This document shows positions 1 through 6,960 of a DNA stretch of 33,691 nt, one piece after another. The notes beneath the pieces are model-generated. The model worked only from the letters and a program-made list of their open reading frames with translations, was not told the DNA's origin and made no database searches. The translations under genes were made by a program, and so were the position numbers. Numbering within the stretch: the stretch's first letter is position 1; every line of letters begins with the position of its first letter. Origin of the DNA: CAZCQP01 sp964500895 (lineage in GTDB: Bacteria > Bacillota > Clostridia > Lachnospirales > JAISER01); NCBI GenBank assembly GCA_964500895.1, contig CAZCQP010000032.1, forward strand, positions 1-33,691. The letters are read 5' to 3'.

Positions 1-1799
1 CTATGACGAGAGAATGTTATGTCTTCGCATGCTGGAATACAACGGCCAACGGCATCGGCACGGCTTATCTACCAGGTGACACTTTTACCATGGGTGCAGA
101 TAATGTGACGCTGTACGCTCAGTGGATAGTTGGTGTGTATGTATCAACCTTTGGGGAGCTTCAGGCGGCCATGACCAATGCAGTTGCAGGGGTGCCAACC
201 ATTCTGATGCTTACAAACAATATTGCCATAGAAGAAACCCTGATGGTGATTTCCGGCAAAGTCATTACGCTGACCAGTGAAACTGCAACCCTACATACTT
301 TAACCCGGGCCAATAATTTTAGCGATAATTTCTTGAGGGTTGAAGGGACGCTAACCCTGACTAACATCACTCTTGACGGTATATTTAGCGGCACAGAACT
401 ATCGCCCAGCAGCATGGTTCTTGTGCAGGACTCTGGGGTGTTAAATATTGAAGACGGTGCAACTTTAAGCAATAACAGTGCACCATATGGTGGTGCTATT
501 AGCTGTAACGGTGCCAATGTGAATATGACCGGAGGCAACATTTCGCACAACGAAGCATTAAACGGTGGCGGCGGTGTGTATGTGGATGCAACCGGCACAT
601 TCACAATGACAGGCGGAACCATTTATAAGAACCGTGCACAGAGTGACGGCGGCGGTGGTGTATTGACCAAAGGTGAATTTAACATGAGTGGTAGCAGCAG
701 CATTCTCGAAAACTCCACCTCTACATCCACGGAGGGCGGCGGCGGTGTGCGAATCCTGGGCGGCACGTTTAACATGGAGGCCGGCACCATTGCTGCTAAC
801 ACCTCAAATTGCCAGGGTGGCGGCGTATATCAAAGCCATGCCAGCACCTTCAACATGGCTGGAGGAACCATTAATAGTAATGAGGCAGTGAGAAATGGCG
901 GCGGTTTGTTTGCTAATTATAACGGCGGCACGTTTAATATGGAGGGCGGCACCATCTCCTATAATGATGCAGAGATAGACGGTGGCGGTGTATATAATGC
1001 GGGCTGCACATTTGAGATATCTGGAACGGCTGAAATTTCCTTTAATAGCGCTGGGCAAGGTGGCGGTATCATGAACAACGGCGACCGGGTTACCATCACC
1101 GGCGGTGATATTTATAAAAATACTGCAAGACTCTTAGGCGGCGGTATATTTAACAACAGCGGCACATTGGACATGGAAAACTGTACTGTTTCCGAAAATG
1201 AAGCAGTAAATGGCGGTGGAGGCATCGTTCACAATGCCGGTACTGTTAATATGGAGAGGGGCACTGAAGTTTCCAGTAATTTAGCGCATGGCTCCGGCGG
1301 CGGTGTCTATATCCTGTACGGAGATTTCAATATGAATGACGGTACCATTTTCGGTAACACTTCAGGGAACCAAGGTGGCGGTGTGCATCAGGAGAACGGC
1401 ACGTTTAACATGGGAGGCGGCACTATTTTTGGTAATGCAGCACCTTCGAGTAATGGGGGCGGTATATATAGCGTGACGAACACCAACTTATCAGGTGGAA
1501 CCATTTCCAGTAATGTGGCAATAAACGGCAATGGTGTATACGTAAATGGTGAATTTACCATGACCGATACTGCATTCGTTGACGCTAACAATGATGTATT
1601 TCTAATTAATGGCACAGTTATTTTTGTCACTGCCCCAATGGCTGGCGGTGGTTCCCGCGCCACCATAACCCCCCAGAACCATAGTGAAGGCACCACTGTG
1701 GTGATGTATGACACCGGTTTAACACCGGATACGAATGATTTTTCGCTAACTGGCGGAACACTGGAAGTGTATGGGCAAAATCTTGTTATAGGGCCATAA
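1..1799 (+). CDS. Surface beta-helix protein with InlB-B/Flg_new repeat, 5' end cut off by the window
   Basis: The reading frame is open from the first bases, so the true start lies upstream; the ATG at 3 is internal. The first ~42 residues form one Listeria/Bacteroides InlB-B (Flg_new) repeat, ending in the typical NVTLYAQW. The rest is a right-handed parallel beta-helix of about 14 rungs of roughly 24-28 residues, each with a GGG(V/I)Y turn, a FNM-type strand and GGTI..N. This is the pattern of polymorphic (POMP-like) outer-surface repeats. The last ~70 residues lose the repeat and end in LVIGP with no LPXTG, SLH or choline-binding module, so any anchor must be upstream or absent. Such proteins are usually exported adhesins or matrix proteins; no ligand can be named. 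A strong terminator follows directly. Fold assignment is confident, function is not. Confidence 0.85.
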   Translation, partial: MTRECYVFACWNTTANGIGTAYLPGDTFTMGADNVTLYAQWIVGVYVSTFGELQAAMTNAVAGVPTILMLTNNIAIEETLMVISGKVITLTSETATLHTLTRANNFSDNFLRVEGTLTLTNITLDGIFSGTELSPSSMVLVQDSGVLNIEDGATLSNNSAPYGGAISCNGANVNMTGGNISHNEALNGGGGVYVDATGTFTMTGGTIYKNRAQSDGGGGVLTKGEFNMSGSSSILENSTSTSTEGGGGVRILGGTFNMEAGTIAANTSNCQGGGVYQSHASTFNMAGGTINSNEAVRNGGGLFANYNGGTFNMEGGTISYNDAEIDGGGVYNAGCTFEISGTAEISFNSAGQGGGIMNNGDRVTITGGDIYKNTARLLGGGIFNNSGTLDMENCTVSENEAVNGGGGIVHNAGTVNMERGTEVSSNLAHGSGGGVYILYGDFNMNDGTIFGNTSGNQGGGVHQENGTFNMGGGTIFGNAAPSSNGGGIYSVTNTNLSGGTISSNVAINGNGVYVNGEFTMTDTAFVDANNDVFLINGTVIFVTAPMAGGGSRATITPQNHSEGTTVVMYDTGLTPDTNDFSLTGGTLEVYGQNLVIGP

Positions 1800-1819
1800 A
1801 GCGGGCGAATTGCTCTTCT

Positions 1820-1877
1820 AAAACAGAACCTATATGCATAGACAGTAAAATTGTTTATGCATATGGGTTCTGTTTTT
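1820..1877 (+). terminator. Rho-independent terminator after the beta-helix gene
   Basis: Two 21-base arms (from 1820 and ending near 1876) pair almost perfectly, with one G-U wobble, around a ~15-base loop, and the right arm runs into TTTTT. It starts 21 bases after the stop codon. The left arm begins with a run of A, so it could also work on the other strand. Confidence 0.85.
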
Positions 1878-1914
1878 ATGTAAGCGCACTGTGAAATCTA
1901 TGGAGGGATGCCCC

Positions 1915-1946
1915 CAAAGCCACCTGTTTAAACCCATTTTGGGGCT
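1915..1946 (+). repeat. Left imperfect direct repeat flanking the recombinase module
   Basis: CAAAGCCA, then GTTTAAA, then TGGGGCT occur in this order, and the same blocks with small gaps recur at 3952-3975 just past the recombinase. The left copy also contains its own inverted repeat (CCCCAAA / TTTTGGGG). Read as a possible attachment-site remnant of the ~2 kb module between them; gaps of 3, 1 and 4 bases make this tentative. Confidence 0.4.
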
Positions 1947-2007
1947 ACATATGGTACATGCGGCTTTGCATATGCTGTATTCAATACCCCATAAGGGAGT
2001 GGAGAAA

Positions 2008-2250
2008 GTGGACGCAATGGGTAAGTCAGGCGTGGAAAAAATAGATAAAACTGGGCTTGTGGATATTCGGGGCGTACAAATTGACACAAATCTTCCTCAA
2101 CAACAGCGTATGACAGACTATGTGGAGCAGATTAAAAATCCTTATTGTTTCTTGTGTGGAGGTACCGGAGTTCGGATTCGGTTCGATCCTACAGGGGATG
2201 CTTTGAAAAGTAAACTTAAATCTTATTTTATCAGTATAAAAAAAGCTTGA
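2008..2250 (+). CDS. Small DUF6870-like protein beside the recombinase
   Basis: About 80 residues. The core reads LVDIRGVQIDTNLP, then RMTDYVEQIKNPYCFLCGG and a short C-terminal stretch. This matches the small proteins (DUF6870, as I recall the family) that sit beside serine recombinases and in conjugative elements of Clostridia. No catalytic motif is visible and the function of the family is unknown to me. The frame is open back to 1891, but the best ribosome site is AAGGGAG at 1993-1999, 8 bases before the GTG at 2008; ATG 2017 is the other candidate. It ends 37 bases before the recombinase and is probably co-transcribed with it. The two cysteines in the CxxC of the core could bind a metal, but there is only one such pair. 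Confidence 0.65.
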   Translation: MDAMGKSGVEKIDKTGLVDIRGVQIDTNLPQQQRMTDYVEQIKNPYCFLCGGTGVRIRFDPTGDALKSKLKSYFISIKKA

Positions 2251-2287
2251 AATAACTATAAGCTGTTTCGGGGGGACGGGAGTAAAA

Positions 2288-3928
2288 ATGGCTCGTGTAA
2301 GAAAAGGTTTGGACAGCGCAAGAAAGCCCCGCGTGCTTTGGAAAGTTGCTTTGTACATCCGGCTATCCAGAGAGGACGGAAACGACGAAAGTTACAGCAT
2401 TAAAAACCAAAGGCAGCGGTTAAAAGGGTTTTTAGAAAACATCATGGGAACGGAAGAAATGCAGCTTGTAGACATGTATGTGGATGATGGCTGCACAGGC
2501 ACAGATAGCCAGCGAGAGCATTTCCAGCGCATGCTGGAGGATATTGACAAGGGCGTTGTGAACTGTGTCATTGTTAAAGACTTGTCCCGTTTAAGCCGCA
2601 ACGATTGGGAGTGTAAAAAGTATTTGCAACATCTGTTTGTGGTGAAAGATGTGCGGTTCATCTCTTTGGAGCTTCCAAAACTGGATAGCTACAAAAATCC
2701 TGATGAAATTTACGAAATGGGCGTTTCCATCCAAAGCATGTACAATGAAAACCATTGCCGAGAAACCTCCATAAAAGTTCGGGGAACTTTTAATATGAAA
2801 CGCAAAAGGGGCGAGTTTATTGGCGCTTTTGCACCCTACGGTTATTTAAAAGACCCAGATGACAGGCACCACTTCATTGTGGACAAGAACACTGCCTATA
2901 TCGTCAAAGATATTTTTCACTGGTTTGTTCGGGAGGGCATGAGCAAAAACGGCATTGTACGAAAGCTTGTGGGTATGGGCATACCATGCCCCGCCGCCTA
3001 TAAGCGGCAACTGGGCATGAAATACCACAATCCTGCCATTGTGGGCACTGAACCTTTATGGTCTGCCCGTAGCATTACAGCCATACTTACCAACCAAATG
3101 TATTTGGGGCATATGGTACAGGGTAAGCAAAAAGTGAAAAGCTATAAGGTGCATACAAGAATTAATACACCGGAAAGGGAATGGTTTATTGTTCCGGACA
3201 CACATGAAGCAATCATTGACAAGGAAACCTTTGAAAAGGCACAAGCGTTGATGCAGCGAGACACAAGAACCGCCCCCAAATCCCCACAGCTATACACCTT
3301 TTCCGGGTTTCTGCGCTGTGCCGATTGTGGGAAGGCTATGGGGCGCAGAACTGCAAAAAATTTTGTGTACTATGCTTGCCGAACAAATACCACCCAAGGA
3401 TTATGCAGCCGGCATTCCATTCGGAATGATTGCCTTGAACGTATTGTGTTAGAAGCCCTCCAAAGGCAGATTGATTTAATTGATGATGTGGCGCAACTGG
3501 TTGATGACATCAACAATGCGCCTGCACAGCGCACCGTTTCCAGACGGTTAACAGATGCTATTCAAATGCGCAAACAGGAGCTTGAAAAGATTTCGGGCAT
3601 TAGAAAAGGCCTTTACATGGATTGGAAAAACGACGACATCACCCGTGAAGAATACCATAGCATGAAAAAGGAGTTTGAGGACAGGGAAAAGTATTTAAGG
3701 CAAGGCATAGCCAATCTTGAAGATGAAAACCAGAACGTGGCACAGGACGCCACCGTCATTAATCCCTACCTGGACAATTTTTGCAAATATAGGAACATAA
3801 GCAGCCTTAACCGTGGTATTGTTGCTGAACTCATTAAAGCTATCCATATTCATGAGGGCGGCGACGTGACGATAGACTTTAACTTTGCAGACCAACACAG
3901 GCGCGCCCACGAGTTTATCGAACAATAA
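2288..3928 (+). CDS. Large serine recombinase (resolvase/invertase family)
   Basis: 546 residues. The N-terminal resolvase domain carries YIRLSRED with the nucleophile Ser27 and the conserved VKDLSRLSRN motif near residue 100. A central Recombinase domain follows (about 175-310), then a zinc ribbon starting at C344/C347 with a second Cys pair about 20-30 residues later. A charged, coiled-coil-like tail occupies about 400-490. This is the architecture of phage- and transposon-type large serine integrases, which cut both strands at short attachment sites through a 5'-phosphoserine link. The frame is intact and all core motifs are present, so it may be active. It follows the DUF6870-like gene and is convergent with the collagen-like genes. 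No other cargo lies in the ~2 kb module bounded by the repeats at 1915 and 3952, so it could be a minimal mobile element, an invertase for neighbouring DNA, or what remains of a larger element. Confidence 0.93.
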   Translation: MARVRKGLDSARKPRVLWKVALYIRLSREDGNDESYSIKNQRQRLKGFLENIMGTEEMQLVDMYVDDGCTGTDSQREHFQRMLEDIDKGVVNCVIVKDLSRLSRNDWECKKYLQHLFVVKDVRFISLELPKLDSYKNPDEIYEMGVSIQSMYNENHCRETSIKVRGTFNMKRKRGEFIGAFAPYGYLKDPDDRHHFIVDKNTAYIVKDIFHWFVREGMSKNGIVRKLVGMGIPCPAAYKRQLGMKYHNPAIVGTEPLWSARSITAILTNQMYLGHMVQGKQKVKSYKVHTRINTPEREWFIVPDTHEAIIDKETFEKAQALMQRDTRTAPKSPQLYTFSGFLRCADCGKAMGRRTAKNFVYYACRTNTTQGLCSRHSIRNDCLERIVLEALQRQIDLIDDVAQLVDDINNAPAQRTVSRRLTDAIQMRKQELEKISGIRKGLYMDWKNDDITREEYHSMKKEFEDREKYLRQGIANLEDENQNVAQDATVINPYLDNFCKYRNISSLNRGIVAELIKAIHIHEGGDVTIDFNFADQHRRAHEFIEQ

Positions 3929-3951
3929 ACGGAAACCTTTGCAGACCACAA

Positions 3952-3975
3952 CAAAGCCAGTTAAATTATGGGGCT
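3952..3975 (+). repeat. Right imperfect direct repeat flanking the recombinase module
   Basis: CAAAGCCA, GTT, AAA, TT and TGGGGCT occur in the same order as at 1915-1946, with shorter spacers. It lies 23 bases past the recombinase stop and 26 bases from the end of the convergent collagen-like gene. Possible attachment-site remnant. Confidence 0.4.
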
Positions 3976-4001
3976 GTATGTATGTGTTCCCGTTCACGTT
4001 G

Positions 4002-5588
4002 TCATAAAATACATGCACCGGTGGGTCCAGTGTCACCAGTTGGGCCGGTAGGGCCGGTAGGACCAGTGTCACCGGTGGGGCCAGTAGGGCCAGTATCGCC
4101 GGTAGGGCCAGTAGGACCAGTGTCCCCAGTAGGTCCAGTAGGACCAGTGTCACCGGTAGGGCCAGTAGGGCCAGTGTCGCCGGTAGGACCAGTAGGACCA
4201 GTGTCGCCGGTAGGACCAGTAGGGCCAGTGTCGCCGGTAGGGCCAGTGGGACCGGTATCGCCAGTAGGTCCGGTATCTCCAGTAGGGCCGGTAGGGCCAG
4301 TGTCACCGGTAGGGCCGGTAGGGCCAGTGTCACCAGTAGGGCCGGTAGGACCGGTATCACCAGTAGGGCCGGTAGGACCGGTGTCACCAGTAGGGCCAGT
4401 AGGACCGGTATCACCAGTAGGGCCGGTAGGACCAGTATCACCGGTTGGGCCGGTAGGACCAGTGTCCCCAGTAGGTCCAGTAGGACCAGTGTCACCGGTA
4501 GGGCCAGTGTCCCCGGTAGGTCCAGTAGGACCAGTGTCGCCGGTAGGGCCAGTAGGACCAGTGTCGCCGGTAGGGCCAGTGGGGCCAGTGTCCCCAGTAG
4601 GTCCAGTAGGACCGGTATCACCGGTAGGGCCGGTAAAGCCAGTAGGACCAGTGTCCCCGGTAGGACCAGTATCACCGGTAGGACCGGTAGGACCAGTATC
4701 ACCAGTAGGGCCAGTGTCCCCGGTAGGGCCTAAAGGACCGGTAGGACCAGTATCACCCACAGGGCCGGTCGGGCCAGTGGGGCCAATAGGACCAGTAGGG
4801 CCGGTATTGCCGGTAGCGCCTACAGGACCGGTAGGGCCAGTATCACCCACAGGGCCAGTAGGACCAGTATCACCTACAGGGCCGGTAGGGCCGGTATCGC
4901 CAGTAGCGCCTACAGGGCCGGTAGGGCCAGTATCACCCACAGGGCCAGTAGGACCAGTATCACCTACAGGGCCGGTAGGGCCGGTATCACCAGTAGCGCC
5001 CACAGGACCGGTAGGGCCAGTATCACCCACAGGGCCGGTGGGTCCAGTGGGGCCAATTGGGCCGGTAGGGCCCGTATCGCCAGTAGTGCCTACAGGGCCG
5101 GTAGGACCGGTATCGCCCACAGGGCCGGTAGGACCAGTATCACCCACAGGGCCGGTAGGGCCAGTAGGACCGGTTACACTTTCTTCATCCAGCTCAAAAA
5201 TCATAAGTGAAGCTTTGATTGGAACAACGGACGATAAAATAACGTTTAAGCCGGTGGCATTAACCAAAGACAAGGTTACGCCAGGGGCAAGGGTGTTAAT
5301 GATACCAAATCCAGAAACCTCCCCGGTTTTAATAGGGGATGCTCCTTCAATAAAATCCCCTTGAGAAGAGGATAAAGCAAATTCAACTCCTGTTGTTGAA
5401 GTAGATGTTTGGGTGGCAACCCACCAATTGACAATGTATCTTCCGGGTTCGTTCAATGTGATAACCCCTGTAGCAGGGTTATAAGAGATGTTGCCAGCCT
5501 CAAAGGTAAGCACATTAAATCTTACATTTTGCCCAGCGCCAATTGCACCGTCAGGTGTGCGTTGCAATTCTAATGCTATATTACTCAT
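4002..5588 (-). CDS. Collagen-like protein with N-terminal BclA-like head (reversed architecture)
   Basis: 528 residues. Residues 1-139 form a beta-rich globular head with the block GRYIVNWWVAT and EGASPIKTGEVSG. They align by eye with the C-terminal head of the neighbouring gene (NYLISWWVAT, IGASPIVTGQLSG), a BclA C-terminal/C1q-TNF-like domain. From residue 140 there are 128 unbroken Gly-X-Y triplets, rich in GPT and GDT, and then the protein ends in GACIL. In BclA-type exosporium proteins the order is collagen first, head last; here it is reversed. A strong AAGGAGGA lies 5 bases before the ATG, 25 bases after the stop of the upstream collagen gene, so the two form an operon. There is no signal peptide, as expected for a spore-coat/exosporium protein made in the mother cell. 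The 3' end lies 26 bases from a direct repeat next to the recombinase, so loss of a longer tail is possible. Confidence 0.85.
   Translation of the reverse strand: MSNIALELQRTPDGAIGAGQNVRFNVLTFEAGNISYNPATGVITLNEPGRYIVNWWVATQTSTSTTGVEFALSSSQGDFIEGASPIKTGEVSGFGIINTLAPGVTLSLVNATGLNVILSSVVPIKASLMIFELDEESVTGPTGPTGPVGDTGPTGPVGDTGPTGPVGTTGDTGPTGPIGPTGPTGPVGDTGPTGPVGATGDTGPTGPVGDTGPTGPVGDTGPTGPVGATGDTGPTGPVGDTGPTGPVGDTGPTGPVGATGNTGPTGPIGPTGPTGPVGDTGPTGPLGPTGDTGPTGDTGPTGPTGDTGPTGDTGPTGFTGPTGDTGPTGPTGDTGPTGPTGDTGPTGPTGDTGPTGPTGDTGPTGDTGPTGPTGDTGPTGPTGDTGPTGPTGDTGPTGPTGDTGPTGPTGDTGPTGPTGDTGPTGPTGDTGPTGPTGDTGPTGDTGPTGPTGDTGPTGPTGDTGPTGPTGDTGPTGPTGDTGPTGPTGDTGPTGPTGDTGPTGPTGDTGPTGPTGPTGDTGPTGACIL
4020..5171 (-). 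repeat. Tandem Gly-X-Y coding repeats, mainly 27-bp units
   Basis: 128 collagen triplets in perfect register. In the part nearest the 3' end (about 4020-4735) the unit is 27 bp, coding GDTGPTGPT. About twenty copies are broken by occasional 18-bp units (GDTGPT), which separate blocks of about 4, 8 and 7 full units. The part nearest the head is more varied, mixing GPV, GAT, GPI and GPL triplets. Units differ mostly at third codon positions. Such tracts commonly change length by slippage or unequal crossover. Confidence 0.95.
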
Positions 5589-5613
5589 TTAAATCCTCCT
5601 TATTGGTTAAGCA

Positions 5614-6774
5614 TTAGGGTGCAACCTGGACGATAATGATGCCAGCCTGAACTGGAACAGAGTTTGCGAGTGTGACCATATCATTGCTTGCATTATTCAG
5701 TGTAATCACTGTGGGTGCAACGCCAACCGTTACTAAAGCTTCGCCAGAAAGTTGTCCTGTGACAATTGGCGAAGCACCTATCGAATAGGACACACCGTTA
5801 ACAGTGACTGTAAAAGCAACATCTGGGCTTGTAGCAGAACCATCCGTTGCAACCCACCAAGAAATGAGGTAATTTCCAGGCGATGAAATGGTAAATTGAC
5901 CAGTAATGAAATTATAGCTGATATTTGGGCTGACAGCATTGACTACGCTGTCAAATACGATTGCGCCGCCCACAGGAACGGATGTGCCGATTCCCGTTAG
6001 AAGCTGTGCTTGAATGCCTGTTAATGCGCCGCCTATACCAGCAGGGCCGGTAGGGCCAGTGGGGCCAGTAGCTCCGGGAATGCCGGTGCCAGCAGGGCCA
6101 GTGGGGCCGGTGGGGCCAGTAGCTCCGGGAATGCCTATACCAGCAGGGCCGGTAGGGCCAGTGGGGCCGGTAGCTCCGGGAATGCCAATGCCGGCAGGGC
6201 CGGTAGGGCCGGTGGGGCCAGTAGCTCCGGGAATGCCGATGCCAGCAGGTCCGGTGGGGCCAGTAGGGCCGGTGGGGCCGGGGTCGCCGGTGGGGCCAGT
6301 AGGGCCAGTGGGGCCAGTGGGGCCAGTGGGGCCTCGTCTTCTGCGGCAATGGTGGTGGTGATGGCAATGGCAGCGGCGACGTTTGCGGCGGCATGGGGAA
6401 TACCAGCCGTCTTCATCCCAATCTTCTGCCCATCCATCATCCCAATCGGCTGCTTCAGGGCCTTCATCTTCATAATCATCGTGTAAATAATCATCTTCCT
6501 CATAAAAATCATCGCTGTACCGGCTGTAGCCGTTGCCTGCAGGATGGTTTCTGTAGGATTCTTCTTCTGGTCTGTACGATTGACGTCTGCGAACAAATTC
6601 TTTCCAAGCCTGATCATCCAGGTTTCCTTTGTGTATAATAGTTTTATTTCTACAGTCAAAAGGGCTGCTATAGTCATCATAGTAGTCATCGTAGTCGTAT
6701 CGGTTGTTGCGACCCTCGTAATCATACCTTGATATATTGCGAGACTTAGACTGTAGTCTCCAAAGATCGTTCAT
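5614..6774 (-). CDS. BclA-like collagen protein with acidic, Tyr-rich N-terminus and Cys/His/Arg cluster
   Basis: 386 residues in four parts. Residues 1-127 are hydrophilic, very rich in Asp, Glu, Tyr, Arg and Trp. Residues 128-147 are a dense Cys/His/Arg cluster: C128, basic run, C135-H-C137, five His, C143, four Arg. Residues 148 to about 228 are Gly-X-Y repeats, including four 17-residue units ending in GIGIP that break the triplet register by two residues. From about 229 to 386 lies a BclA-like trimerising head with NYLISWWVAT. This is the usual order for exosporium filament proteins such as BclA of Bacillus and Clostridioides. There is no signal peptide. The ribosome site AAGGTAAGGTG lies a long 13 bases before the ATG. 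It is the first gene of a two-gene minus-strand operon and diverges from capE across 186 bases. Collagen triplets plus head make the class secure; location on the spore is inferred. Confidence 0.88.
   Translation of the reverse strand: MNDLWRLQSKSRNISRYDYEGRNNRYDYDDYYDDYSSPFDCRNKTIIHKGNLDDQAWKEFVRRRQSYRPEEESYRNHPAGNGYSRYSDDFYEEDDYLHDDYEDEGPEAADWDDGWAEDWDEDGWYSPCRRKRRRCHCHHHHHCRRRRGPTGPTGPTGPTGPTGDPGPTGPTGPTGPAGIGIPGATGPTGPTGPAGIGIPGATGPTGPTGPAGIGIPGATGPTGPTGPAGTGIPGATGPTGPTGPAGIGGALTGIQAQLLTGIGTSVPVGGAIVFDSVVNAVSPNISYNFITGQFTISSPGNYLISWWVATDGSATSPDVAFTVTVNGVSYSIGASPIVTGQLSGEALVTVGVAPTVITLNNASNDMVTLANSVPVQAGIIIVQVAP
6038..6241 (-). repeat. Four tandem 51-bp repeats in the collagen-like gene
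   Basis: Four consecutive units of exactly 51 bp code for GAT-GPT-GPT-GPA-GIG plus the two extra residues IP. A further part-unit extends toward 6300. One unit has GTG in place of GIG. The IP pair interrupts the collagen register once per unit. Confidence 0.9.
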
Positions 6775-6895
6775 ATTATAAAAAATACACCTTACCTTTC
6801 ACAAATTTATTTAAGCGCTTACTTTTATAACGTTATTTTCCATCATATGATGCTCCCGTCCTAATGGTGAATACTTGTACACAAATGCAGGCTTG

Positions 6896-6919
6896 AAAGC
6901 GGTACCTTTGTACCACTTT
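6896..6919. promoter_or_regulatory. Imperfect palindrome in front of capE
   Basis: Ten-base arms (AAAGCGGTAC and GTACCACTTT) pair around a 4-base loop with a single mismatch. A TATAAT lies just downstream at 6924-6929 and could be the capE -10 box, but no -35 box sits at 16-18 bases; TTGAAA at 6893 is 25 bases away. The palindrome covers the place where a -35 would be, so a regulated promoter or operator is plausible. Capsule and collagen genes both start from this 186-base region. Confidence 0.4.
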
Positions 6920-6960
6920 TGAATATAATACAAGAAGTCGGTTTGTAGGATGAGGAGAAT

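Noticed and set aside
1891..2007. Longer N-terminus for the DUF6870-like protein
   Set aside because: No ribosome site at 1891, it contains the direct repeat, and a well-placed AAGGGAG precedes 2008.
3695..4702. Third open frame over the same repeats (LPVLLALP-like)
   Set aside because: Frame-shifted shadow of the collagen repeats that runs into the antisense of the recombinase.
4020..5171. CRISPR array
   Set aside because: The repeats are in-frame Gly-X-Y codons without unique spacers.
3982..5364. 460-residue plus-strand open frame (GPVSPVGPV repeats) over the collagen gene
   Set aside because: Reverse complements of GPT-type codons stay open by chance. The minus frame has the ribosome site, globular head and adjacent paralogue; the plus frame has none of these.
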